In this document: positions 1 through 12,700 of the stretch, one piece after another
Layout: each line of letters begins with the position of its first letter
How positions within the stretch are numbered: the stretch's first letter is position 1
Source: Chrysoperla carnea
Taxonomy: Eukaryota; Arthropoda; Insecta; Neuroptera; Chrysopidae
Assembly (NCBI RefSeq): GCF_905475395.1
Contig: NC_058337.1
Coordinates: 11,396,983 to 11,460,982, forward strand
DNA: 64,000 nucleotides
Direction of reading: 5' to 3'
Program-made: the position numbers and the translations under genes
The notes under the pieces: generated by a model
The model's database searches: none
What the model was told of the DNA's origin: nothing
Seen by the model: the letters and a program-made list of their open reading frames with translations, nothing else

Positions 1-1141
1 AAGTCCAGAGAAATGCAGATGTGGAAGAGGCGTATTCTACTTTGGAGGTGAATGTTTCAAGGCCAAATGAATTGGTTCAAGAGCCTGGTAGTTTGAAAGA
101 ATTAGCTGTTCCTGGTCCGAATAAATTAAAGGATCTTGGAATAAAGACGTTGGTTCCCAGGTTTTTGAACCAAGATCCTTTAGAGAATTTTTTCGGTAAA
201 GTTTGTCAACGAGGAAGTCGGTGGTCGAATCCATCGTGCCATGCTTTTGGACCGTTTTACAAATCTCTTCTGGTCACTAACTTAGTTAGTAAACATTCTG
301 TGGGAGGGAATTGTGAAGATGATGGGTCGGATTTGCTGATTCCATTGCAAACATTTATCCTACAGGTAAATAATAACTTTTGATTATTAACAATTATTGA
401 TAACTTTTGTTAAATTTATTTAAGAACTTGATTATGTTTCTACGTTTCTAAAAAATTATAGTTAGAATAGTTATTTTTATCGATTTTAAAATTTTCTGAA
501 AACAGTTACAAAAAATTACTTTTATTTGTTACTAATGTTTTTTTTTTTCTTATTAGAGTGAAAATCAGGAGAGAGGAGAAGCGGAGATTACAGCGGTTGA
601 GATTCCATCTGAAGTTTTGAGTAATATTTTCAATGATTTAGAAAAAAATGCTATTGCATATGTAGGCGGGTACATCTTAAAAAACATTAAAATAAAAAAG
701 TGTGAGAAGTGTAAGTATAATGTGTTTTTGCAGCAGGAGGAGGAAAATGAATTTTTAAATTTTGTGCGCGAAAAAGAGTTTGGGGGGGCCGTTGCTACTA
801 GGCTTAATTATATAAATAGTAAATTTTTATTAAATATGACTAAGGCGTATAATATTGCCAAATTTATTTTGAAAAATGACCCAAACAAAAAACATTTGTT
901 AAAAGTGATTAGGAAAACGGTTTTTCAGAACGTAAATTTCAACTTCGTAGAATGCGAGCATTCTACGGAGTTGAAATTTAATATTGTGCATAATTTTTGC
1001 AAGATGATTGTGTTCACTTATTTTAACGGATTTAATAGTATATTGGCCGGTAAAGATTTAAGATCTTTGCCTTTCAATAGTAGTAGCTTGTATAAAATCG
1101 CGAAGAAGTTGCATGACCAGTACAAACATGCTAAAAAGTAA
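1..1141 (+). CDS. P-element/THAP9-type transposase, C-terminal part (5' end outside window)
   Basis: Two exons, about 3-365 and 557-1141, joined in phase 0 by a 191-bp intron (donor CAG|GTAAAT, acceptor TTATTAG|AGT), give about 315 residues ending at TAA 1139-1141. The reading frame is open through the left edge, so the N-terminal THAP zinc finger and most of the RNase H-like core would lie outside the window. Seen here: the family's LNQDPLENFFGKVCQRGSR stretch near residues 55-75, which resembles the Q-D-x-x-E-x-x-F-x-x-x-R block of P and THAP9 transposases, then AYVGGYILKN followed by a C-x2-C pair (CEKC), as in the C-terminal domain of P transposases. In P elements this protein catalyses cut-and-paste transposition in the nucleus. 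No stop or frameshift interrupts the visible part, so it is either a recently active element or a domesticated copy. I could not identify a 3' terminal inverted repeat downstream. Confidence 0.85.
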
Positions 1142-3715
1142 ATAATTAACAAATCTTTTATGTTTGGGTATTTTTCGGTTGTTAGATATAGTGAGGATGT
1201 CCTAAAATCGTCCCATTTAATTTTATTAAAATATTTTGTTAGAAAATTAATGTAAATTTATTTATTGTAATGTTTTATCTTATATTTTATTTTCAGGTTT
1301 AATCCCTTGGTTTTTTGACATATTTATAACGATAATCCTATCTTAGGATTAAAACTTAATATTTTATTGTGTTTTAGGTGAAAGCAGGCAGTTACATTGT
1401 TTTAGAGGGTGTAACTTAAAGATTTATTATTATTATAATCGGGTAAATAATTTTATTTTAATTTTAAGGGTAATATTTTATTATTATTTGTTTCAGTGTG
1501 ATGCGGTCTCTTTCGGTTTTTTAAATATTTTTTAATTTTTCTAATTTTAAGATTTTTTAATTTTAAGAGGTTTAATGCTACTGAAGAGGATTGCCAAAGC
1601 AATCGAAACCGGTCTAGCTAATTAATAATTTTATAATCTAGCTAAATATTTTTATTGTGGGTCCTTAAGGGGATATATTTTAACAAAATGTATTGTAATG
1701 TATTTTTTGTTTGTTTTTTTTTTTAATGTATTTATTTATTTATTGTTATGTATTTTTAATGTATATAATAAAATTATTTTATTTAAATTGGTATTTGTTT
1801 TTGTTTACATATAACATTTAAATAATATTAATATAAACAATTTAAAAGGAAATAATATGTGGTGGAGTTCCCTGCTAAATTAATTTTAGTTCAACCTTTA
1901 GACGTCTGTAGCGCACAATTTGATAAATTAGTTGAGATTACATTCTATCCGTAAGGTTATATATTCTATGGGCGATCAACTATTAAGTTTGTAGGCCTTT
2001 GCGGGTATGGCTATTAAGTTTAACTACTTTGCGGGGGTGACTATTAACTATTAAGTTTGAAAGCCTGACTCGGTAGAGGCGCTGAAACTCGTATTCTACG
2101 ATTTTACATTAGCTCATATGGGCTGCTTCTCCTCTATCTTTGTGGAGGCTAAGTATCTTAGGGTGCGTTCTATTTTACACTGCGAGGACTGTACTGCAGG
2201 GTTGCCAGAAAGTTTTCATTCAAGTCGCCCCATCTGTGGTCGAAAGTCGCAAAATATTCGCAAAAGTCGCAAAAGGAATTGATTTTTCTAAATAAAAATG
2301 CTGAGAAGAACTAAAATAAATTTTTGTATTCTCTTTTTCAGAGTCAAAGGAAAACTTAAGAATATGAATTTGATATATATCTTTATTTAAATAAGTGAAA
2401 TTTATTACTTTTCACACTAAAAAATACAGAGTACAGCAGATTTTCATGCAGAAAGAGCTCTATGTCTTAGTAAGAGCTCTATTGAGTCTCAAACTATTTA
2501 ATAGAACGTGTATATATCTCATAATAGAGATAATATCCTATTTGATGTTACTACAGCTGAACGTAGGGACCGTTCGATTTAGTTTAAAACAGGTTTGAAA
2601 TATTGCATACTTTATTGTGACTATCAGACACCATTTTGACTTCTCGTGTATGAAATGGCATCGTTGATACAGTATTACACAAAAATTATACTTCATTTCA
2701 CTACAAGTTCATTGACTCTTAGTCTCTTACCGTGCATATAATACAAAACTTTTCTACAATACTATAGCAAGACAGCGTCCTTAAAACTCAAAAATAGACG
2801 ATTTGAAAAAAATGCTACTATGAAAAAATGAGTTCATAGGTCTCTGCTTAATAATTGTCAAGATTTAGAAGAACGCGTTAAATTAAAAAGTGATTTCTTA
2901 TTAGAAGATTCATTTTTTGCCTGGAACATTTTTTTTGGAAACCGAATTATTTAGACAGAATTGAATCTAGAAATCTATACTTTAATGTATTTTAACTTTT
3001 AAAAAAGGTAAGAGATAGAAAAACGTGTATATTTCTCAAAAAAAAATTAGATTCTGCAGAAGACATAGGAAAAATCAATTTATACAGAGTGCTCTGTTAT
3101 TGACTGCAGAACGTTGGCCTGCATAATAAGCTCATAAAGACGTAGGGAAAACTTATTTACCAATTTTCGATCTGAGGCTTACTTTGAGAGATAATTAACC
3201 AAATACATTAATATAATATTAATACATTATTATGGAAATATACAAAATAATTAAATACGATAAAAAAAGTATTTAATTAAATAACTATTTTAATTAGTTA
3301 TTTTATTACTTTTAGATTATTAAAAATTTGTATACAACGTGTTCTGTTATTGACTACAGAAACCTAGCTTCCGAAAATAAGCTCTTTAAGAGCAATAAAA
3401 AAATTATTTTTCAAATTTTAATCTGAGGCCTAATTTGGGAGATACGGGTATGGCAAAAATTGATACATTTGTTCATTCATTGACTATCATTCGATAGCCA
3501 GTAGCCAATGAAAATCAGATGATAAAATCTACAGTAACTAATGTTTCGAGGATTTGAAATCCCCCGATTCTTTCATCCATTTCTGTTGATTTGAAACTTG
3601 ATTGGGCCACAATGTTAATAATCACTTTAATGATAAAAATCTGTTTATTATAAAAATTACTTAACATATATTATAATCTGACATTAACAAATTAATTTTC
3701 TACTAAATATAATTA
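1142..3715. other. Intergenic AT-rich DNA with degenerate repeats
   Basis: No convincing gene. A roughly 120-bp segment occurs twice (about 3085-3205 and 3330-3450), sharing a 'gttattgactRcagaa' core and an 'atctgaggc' core, so it is a local tandem duplication. Around 2199-2275 there are several short copies of 'aagtcgcaaaa'. The short reading frame at 2395-2598 resembles nothing I know and has no coding signature. Confidence 0.5.
3644..3649 (-). terminator. Polyadenylation signal of the acid phosphatase gene
   Basis: AATAAA on the minus strand, about 67 nt downstream of the phosphatase stop codon at 3716. Position and sequence fit a canonical poly(A) signal; the cleavage site itself is not visible. 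Confidence 0.55.
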
Positions 3716-6700
3716 TTATATGATTATTTTCCAAGATGGGAAAAATGGATTCATTTTATTCATAAATTCTTCATACGGCATGGACAAGCATTCAACTGGT
3801 TCAGACTCATAAAAATTTTCATAAAAAATCTACAATTATAAAATTGAAAATAAAATTAGTAAACTTCCCGTTACTACCTTTATGAAACTGATATATGCTA
3901 GCGCGAATCTATAAAGACGAAAAAAGATACTCTGGAAACATAGTTGCCACGAACAAAATGCAGAAGTAAAGTTTTTCAATGATTTACAAAGAAATCGAAG
4001 TAATAGACTAAATAATGAACCCAGGACAAATGAGGCAAGGAATCAAAAAATTAATATATTATTTCCGTATTGGATTTTAACACTAAGATGTCAACGCCAC
4101 GAGTAAAAAAAAAGTAAACCATTCTTGTTACAATCAGCTGATTATTTCATTGATTAAAGAGGCAGGGGATATCTACTTTATTATTCATTTTAATGTTTTG
4201 TGCTATATTTGCTACCCAAGTCTTTTATAATTACGATAGTTTTTCTATTTTTTAGATAACACCTTACATCCCCAAGAACTCGAAATGAATTAATCTATTG
4301 GTTATGATTGAAGCTTCGCTTCATAATAGAGTTTTAATTTCCTGGATCGCGCTTTATAAGCAGTTAATAAAATCTGGGTCGCTAGAATACAACACTTACC
4401 TTAACCAAATAGTTACTGTCTTTTTGATGCAATTCCCATATAAGTTGTGATCCAAATCTAGGTACCATACGATCATTAATATCTAGAAGTCTTAATTGAT
4501 ATCCGATTGTGCTTTCATGGCCAGAAATGATCAAACATTTTTGTTTTGTTTTATTACTAATTTTTGTTGTAAATAGATCTGTTATAACTTTTGCTAATCC
4601 ACCTGCAAAAAGAATATTTAAATAATAAGCTTTCGATTACTAGAACTAAATAACACTTGTTGTGCAAAAGATACCGAAATCAAAGAAGTAAATTTTTGTT
4701 AAAAAGTATGAGATAATATCTTGATATAAGAAAATTATTCAAATTATTATTATTAGTTTATTATATTTTTATATTAGAAACAGAACCGATTTTAATGAAA
4801 CTTTTTGTACCGTGTTTATAGGACCCCAAAGAACATTCTGCCAACTTAATGCTTTTAGAAATACTTATTTTGGCTTAAAATTATCATCTAGTATGTATTT
4901 TTGGCCGCTAAATACGAATCCGGTATTACACGGATTCTGACATATATTCCGAAAATCGTGCCTTTTTTTGCTAAAAATTTCACTTTTTTGGCACAAAAAA
5001 CACACGCAATATTTTTTTGGCATAAAAATATATAAAAGTAGCTCGACCCGTATCGGAATTCCGCTCCCGTAGTTACCGTAACCCGTGGCTAAAAACAACA
5101 AACAACAAACAACAAATTTCGTAGAAAAGTGGTGAACAAAATTAAAAATTCTTAATAATACAGTAACCTTGGCGTTTGAAAGTAGACTTGTTCATGATGT
5201 TGGTCTAGTGAATAATCCAAGTTTGTGACCTCGAACGCTGAACACAACTTTGTCAAAATCGAAAAAAGAGACTAAATTTTCTACAATATGCGACTAGAAT
5301 CATCTCTGTAGACCCAATAGTATCCGAGATAAATCCTTTCAAAGTTTATCATTTTTTCGAATTGCGAAATTTTTTGCAATATTATATCATTTTGAAATAA
5401 TTTTGACCCAGAACAACACTAGCACACTCCGTCAGAGATAAATGGAACTACCTACAGCTAGAAAATGGTTCAAGTGATGTCTGAAATATTGCAAAAAATT
5501 GCGAAATTAAAATAACTGATGAAATTTGAATAGCTTTTTCTCGGAAACTATTGAGTCTACAGAGACGATTCTGGTTTCATATTGTACCAAATTAGGCTAC
5601 TTTAAGAACATCTTAAAAAGTTACTTCAAAAACTACACCTTTATGGTTATAATCGAAAAAATCTGAAATTTATACGGGTTTTTCGATTTTTGACAAAGTT
5701 GTGTTCGTCGTTCGAAGTCACAAACTTAGATTATCCATTAGGACAACATCATAAACAAGTCTGCTAAAAATCAGAACTACCAGATTTGACGTTAGTTGTG
5801 ACGTATAAAATTACGTCGATAAATTTTGAAAGGCTTCATCTCGGAAAGTATTGGGTCTACAGAGTCCATTCTCGTCTCATATTGTAGCAAATTTAGTCTA
5901 CTTTAAAAACGTTCTGAAACACAAACTTGGATTATTCATTGGAATAACATCATAAACAAGGCTGGGAAAAATCAGAACTACCCGATTTGATGCAGACTGT
6001 AATGTATAATAATACAGTAATTACTGTAATAATATACATAAAATGAATATTAGGATAAGTATTAAAAATATAGTAATTATATGTCTAGAGTATTAGGAGA
6101 GCATCTGTAAAAACTAACATGTTTGCAAAATAAATTTATTTATTTATTATTTAAATTTATTTAAAATTATGATATTTTTTCGTTCAAATTATTTGTCTCG
6201 CGTGTTTTTTCCTAAGCAGCACATTTTAAAATCGTGCGTATATTTTTCGTCAAACCTAGACATAATAAGCTTGAAAATGAAGGGTGAATCATGGAATTTG
6301 ATAAAGGAATAAGAAAGATAAGGGTAGGGCAGGAAAAAACCTGCTAGAGTAATAATAATATATAAGACATTGACGTTGAAAATACTTAATTTTATATTTA
6401 CACAATTATACCAAGGTATTATTAGTTTCTAGAGAATATGTTCAGAAAAAAATATATAATTTTTAGTTACTGGCAAAAATGGCCCGATTTTTCGGAAGAC
6501 GTGATCGAATCCGTGTAATCTGACATCGGATTAGTATTCAGCCACCAAAAGTACTTACTAGATTAATATTAAGCCAAAATAAGTATTTAAAAAAAAAATT
6601 GGACTACATATGCCGACTTTTTCAATGCATCCCGGCTTATTAACTGTACTTTTAGTGTTTCAGAATTTCGCGGGTCTATCTTTTAGGTGTGTGCCTATTA

Positions 6701-9700
6701 AATGGCCACCACGATCTCACCATATATCGCCGTTTCGAATATTTTGTGTGGGGCTGAATTCAATCATAAGGTTTTTTTTTATTTTTAAACTTCTGATTAA
6801 TCATTCATAGAAGATATTTTAGTATAACTCTCTAGAGATTAGCATCCTGTGCATAGTGCATAGTGCATCCTGTTATTCAAATTGTGCAGTTTTTTTGTAT
6901 TTAAAACTTTAAATATCTCGATCAATCCGGTATCCCAAGCTCATATAAAAAAATTTTCAGACAGAATTTCCTCAGGAATTCGGGAACAATAGTTTTTCTT
7001 CGATCAGACCTCAACTTGGTTTTTTTATTTAAAATTTATTTTCAAAAAATGAACATTTACCCTCCTAATACAGCTAGAACACACCTTACCTCCTGCATAT
7101 TGCCTTAATGGAATTGTTAATGTTGACAAATCGTATTCGTACACTGCCATTTCTTCAAGTTTATCTGGAAAAATATCTTTTGCCCAATTCGGTAAGGATA
7201 AACCCATACTTTGCTGTAAAATGAATAACAAAATGTAAAACAAAGCCTCACTTTAATTTACACAGTAAATACTATCCTTATAAATTTATATGTATTCCTC
7301 ACACTTGTTTTTAAGAATATATTATGATAGGAAATTTCTGGATAGACAACTTTCCTCTCTTTTAATTTTCGTGGTAAAAATTGCAAAAAAGAAAGAGTGA
7401 ATTCTTAAAGGAAACTTACCGCTGAACAACTTTTCTCTTTTATAAATTTTCCTAAAAATTAATGATTTTTGAGAAATTCGGTGTTTTTATTGATCTTCAA
7501 TTTAATTTCGCGTGTTAATCTACACATACGGAAATTATATTAATGTTTTATAATAAATCAAATAAAGTTCCAAAACTAAAACCCCGACTACTACGAAATC
7601 ACTCTCTAAAAAGTAAATATTTTCACCTGAAAAGTATCGTCATTACCATCAGAGAAATTCCAAAATTAAAAAGTTTTCTACAGAATGGTCTTCCATCCAT
7701 TATCGTAACAATTTCAGATGGTTATATCTTTTTGTTTCATACTTTTTAGAGCGTGATTTTGTAGTCGGGGTTTTAGCTTTTGAACTTTATTTTTATTTAT
7801 TATTTTATTTAAATTATTTTGGAGTGTTTTCTACATGGTACTTTGATTTACATAGATTCTAACATTATGCTAATATTTACCACGTGGCTGAAAATAAGTG
7901 TTCATGGATTTTTTGACATGCCATATCTTAGAATATATTGATTTTTCGGAAAAATCAGAGGAGAGCTTAATTGTTCTGCGGAAAATTTCCTATCAGAATA
8001 TAATTGAAATATTTTGGTCTTCTTAATTCTTTTCATTTTTAAATTTACATCCATTTTCCGAAAAAATTATTAAAAAATGTCTCGTACATGAAAGTGCAAA
8101 AATTAAGTTTTTTAAGGGTAGATTGAAGGTTAAATAACCATGTAACTGGAAATTCGTGTAAAAAACTGAAAGTAATATGTATAAAGTCTGAGAAAACAAA
8201 CCTCGCCCATTAATGATTGATATAAATAATATGCGTCTCGAATACTTGGTTTCTGATATCCAGCATGTTTTCTAATAAAATCCAATTCTTGACTATAACG
8301 TTTTAATAAATTCATATTAAAATTTGATTTTAATTCTTTATTGTACAAATTTTTATATTCCGGATATATGTCTGACGGGCCTCGAATAATCTAATAACAA
8401 AAATAATAAAAAACTCTTTTTTTAACAAGCAGGAAAAACTTGGCTCTTAGCATTTTTTTCAAAACCTAATTCGAAAACCAATAGAAATAAGCAAAAAAAA
8501 TTTGAAATGCTTTATAAAATAAAACAGGTCTTCGTAAAAAAAAATAACAAAAAGACGGAAAAAGCATTTTAATAAAAAAAACAAGTGAAAACAAACAATT
8601 GACTGAGTTAATTGTTGAAATACCATGTATAGGCAGTGTTGATAACTCTGTCACATTTCACATACATACATATCTGACATATTTAACTGATATTCTCATA
8701 TAATGCGCAAGTGTTGATGCGCAGTCGTTTGTTTTTTTGACGTCACGTAAATAACAAAAGATATTCACTTTGATATTCCTATATTCATACATACTATAAA
8801 ATTTGCACCTAATTAACGCCCTCGTGGGTAAACAGTGATGTTTACAAAAAAATGTTTCAAACAAAAGTTTTTTATTTTTTTATAAGCAACATTTTTTACA
8901 TTTAAACTTTTGTTCTATCTCTAACGGTTTACAAGATGGGTCCTACGGACCCAAGACCCAATTGACCTATGATGCTCATTTACGAACTTGACCTGTTTTA
9001 CGTCCTGAGTACGCTGTAAAAATTTCAGATCGATATCTTTTTTCGTTTTTGAGTTATCGTGTCCACAGACGGACGGACGGACGGACGGACGGACGGACGG
9101 ACGGACGGACAAGCGGAAATGGATTAATTAGGTGATTCTATGAACACCTATACCAAAATTTTGTTCGTAGCATCAATATTTTTAAGCGTTACAAACTTGG
9201 GACGAAACTTAATATACTATGTATATTTCATATATACATGGTATAACAACAAAAATTAGGGGGTTTTAGCGTCAAAAAAACGAAATAAATGGTACTAGCT
9301 GCGAAAACTTTATTTGAAAACACAGTTTTATCGCGTTTTTCGCTATTTATTTTTTCGGCTAATATGAATTGGAGGAAATTCTTTCGAAGCTCAAATTTCA
9401 GTTTTTAAAAGTATCTATTTGTAAAAAAAAATGTATCTATTTGCAAAATAACATGTATACATTATTATGCTATTAATAGAGTTATTTGATGTATCAAGAT
9501 AAAAAAAAAGAAACAAACATCCTATGCGCACGAATATATAATTTTGATTTCAAAAACTTACACAATCATTTTCTTTTTTTACTTCTGTATACACAACTGG
9601 CTGCCACATTAAATCCTTATTCCAAACTTGTTGGTCGCGCGGTGGAAACAAACCTGCACATAATGCCAACACACTCATTTGTGTTCTTTCTAACGTACTT

Positions 9701-12700
9701 GTAATAATTTTAACTTCGTTTCCAATAAAATACGGGCCCAAAAATGAATCATATCGCTTACGTAACTTTTTACCAACTTCATAAAGTTGACTTTTTCCAA
9801 CCTAAAGTAAATAGCAAAAACTGTTAGCCTGGTAGGTAGGTACAGGATTAGGTTTGGTTGCTAAAGTTGTAATTTAAAATTGATAATTAAAATTTCCTAT
9901 TTGGTTGATAAAAATTGGTTATATGTTAAGGACACCATTTTCCCGTTTTATACACAATAAAATTTCGGAAAAAATTGTTCCATCAAATTTCAATTATCGA
10001 CCTAGATTTGTATGTAAGAGAATCTCTCCACTTCCATTGAGAATCTCTCCACATAAATTTGAACTAACAATGTAGTCCTGTAAATGCTGACAATTTTTTT
10101 TTACAAACTTTAAAATACAAAATTTTATTAAAAAATCCCGGAAAGCCCGACTGCGTTAAATAAAAACTGAAAAAAAACAAGCCTGGCAGTTTCAATACCG
10201 ACTTTAACTATCTGGGCCTAGCGACATTACGCTGTCTCACAACTGTACTTTGACTTGTGATTTGCAACCTCTTAAATAATACCACATAGCAAAAGAAAAA
10301 TACTAATAACAAGTACTCTGACTATTATTTTCAACAACATACTACTTACATTAGTTAAATTACTTTCTCCAACGGGATAGAAATCGTTGCTCTTATTTAC
10401 ACTACCAGGATATAAATGTTCTAGAATAGGTGCTCTGTCTCCATGTCTATGAAGCTGTAAACAAAAAAAATTAGTTCGCCGTCTAGAAATAATATTTTAA
10501 TAAAGTGGAGAGTGCCACTAAATGTTCCCATTGCGACTATTGATCCATCCCAATAACTATTCAGCATTGAATTTTTTGAAAAATGTAACAAATGTAAAGC
10601 GATTCTAAAAATTTACGTGTGAATTTAAAATTAGATTGAAACACCCTGTGAAAGTAACTCAAAATTTCAAAAAGTAGAGTTAAAGTTAGTAATTACATTA
10701 TCTATCTACATTCCAAATTACAATAACTTAGCTTAATTTAGAGCTGAGTAAAAAAACTGGAAAAAGTGAGCCATTGTTGACCACTTGACCTTAAAGTTTG
10801 TTTCACAGAATTTTTATTTACCGGAATCTCCACGGAAAGGATTTTCTTACCTATTCGACAATCCTGCTAAGGAAGACTCTATCTATTGTTTTTAATTGGA
10901 ACCTTTTGACAGGTCACTTTATAGACAAGGAATGTTATACAGATGTAAATTGTTTCGCCATAACTAAACAATCAGTTGATTAAAGAGGCAGGAGATATGC
11001 CTTATTATACATTTTAATGTACTGTGCTATATTTGCTCCCCGAGTGTTTTATACGATATTTTTTTACGATAATTTTCCTACTTTTTTATATAAACTTTGT
11101 AGTTTGTGTTGTTATATAAATTTTTTAATGCAAATTTTGGATTTAATTCCAGGATCCCAACCGAAGCTAATCCAAGTGAGCAACCCAACTTTACTCACGG
11201 AAGACTAGAGGGTGGCTAAGATTGGGGAGGCTGTTGGAGGCTCAAGTACTGATTATCCTTAATCAGAACTCTGTGGCTCCCCTTAAAACGAGGGAAGATC
11301 TATTATGGCTTCGGCCAAACTATCTTTAGCATCTACGACAAGGATGCTAAGGAAGCTGAAAAGAATCCCCTAAAGAAGAGAGTTCCACTCAAAAAGCGTT
11401 GGAGATTTTTTCATTTACATATAAGAGTGGGAAGTGAAGATGAATCCCTCTCATCTGGGGACGAAAACCTCGATTCAACAGTAATCGAGGTACTTGAGCA
11501 AAAAACAGATGAGAGTAGTTCAAATTAACCTCCATCACTAGAAAACAGCCTCGGCTGCACTCCTCCTCCGACTCCATCAAAAGGGGAGGACCTAATTCTA
11601 GTCCAGGAACCATGAGTTGTTGGAAACAGGGTTTGTGGACTTACCATCAAAGGTTACAATACCATCTACATTCAAGGTAAAGGTAAGCCCCAGGCATGTA
11701 TTGCGGTGTAGCGTAATATTGCTGTGTAATTCAGCGAATGTTATTTTACATAAAAGGCAAAACAAAAATTAAAAAGGAATGGGAAATTAATAAACCGAAG
11801 GAAATTTGGATGGCTAAATTGGGAATTTGAGCATCAATGCTCTCACCAAGAATGAGAGCCTGTTCGATCCATTTTACAAGAAAAAGGTTACACGATAAAG
11901 TACAAAATTTACAAGAAAAACACTTATAAAAAAATTACAAATATCAGGAACACAGGAGAACAATCTTTTTAAAGAAAGGAATTAGCTGTCAAAAGCGCGC
12001 TTTAAACACAATAATACAAAATTTTTACAATATGAATAAATATATCAACGCATTTTACAATCTTTTTCAGGGCTTAATTTAGGGCGGGGCCATGACCCCA
12101 GGACCCTCGCCAATTGAGGGCCCCCACTAATTCGGATAAAATAGAAAAATTATTGATACATTTTATCCTAAATTCGATGGAAACCAAGAAAGTTTTTCTA
12201 TAGTAGGAGTTAGTAAAGGTTGTTTAGTGTAGTTGTACTTGTCGAATAACGACAGTTGATCGTTAGAACTACAACTGAATGTTACTGACTAACTTAACTT
12301 AAGTGTGTTCAACACAAATTTGAGCATGTCCTCGCTAAAACTCTGAAATTGACCAATTTTTTCCTTGTTCGCGGGCCACCGAAATCTGACAACGAGCAGC
12401 CTTCCATTTCTTCAATATAATACAATAATAAACGTTTTCATATGCTGTACGTAATCATTAGTTTCCGACCGAAACTGGAATTTCTACCGAAACCAAAACC
12501 GAATCATCGGCGTCTGTCTCAGTTTCGGCCGAAACCGAAACCAAAATTAAAACTTGTTTAGACATGTTAAAAATTGATTTTTTTACTGAAATTTGGCTTA
12601 TTTTTTACACTTATACAAACAGTTAACACAGTTTTCAAAATAAAATCCACACCACTAGTGATTAAATTAAAATGCAGTTTGAATTTAATGAATATTGTGT

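Noticed and set aside
8921-9112. Minus-strand frame with SVRPSVRPSVRP repeats
   Set aside because: Translation of the (GGAC)n microsatellite inside a DR repeat, not a gene.
11389-11613. 74-residue minus-strand frame in the less AT-rich stretch of phosphatase intron 1
   Set aside because: No domain recognised and no continuation; adjacent sequence looks like decayed repeat.
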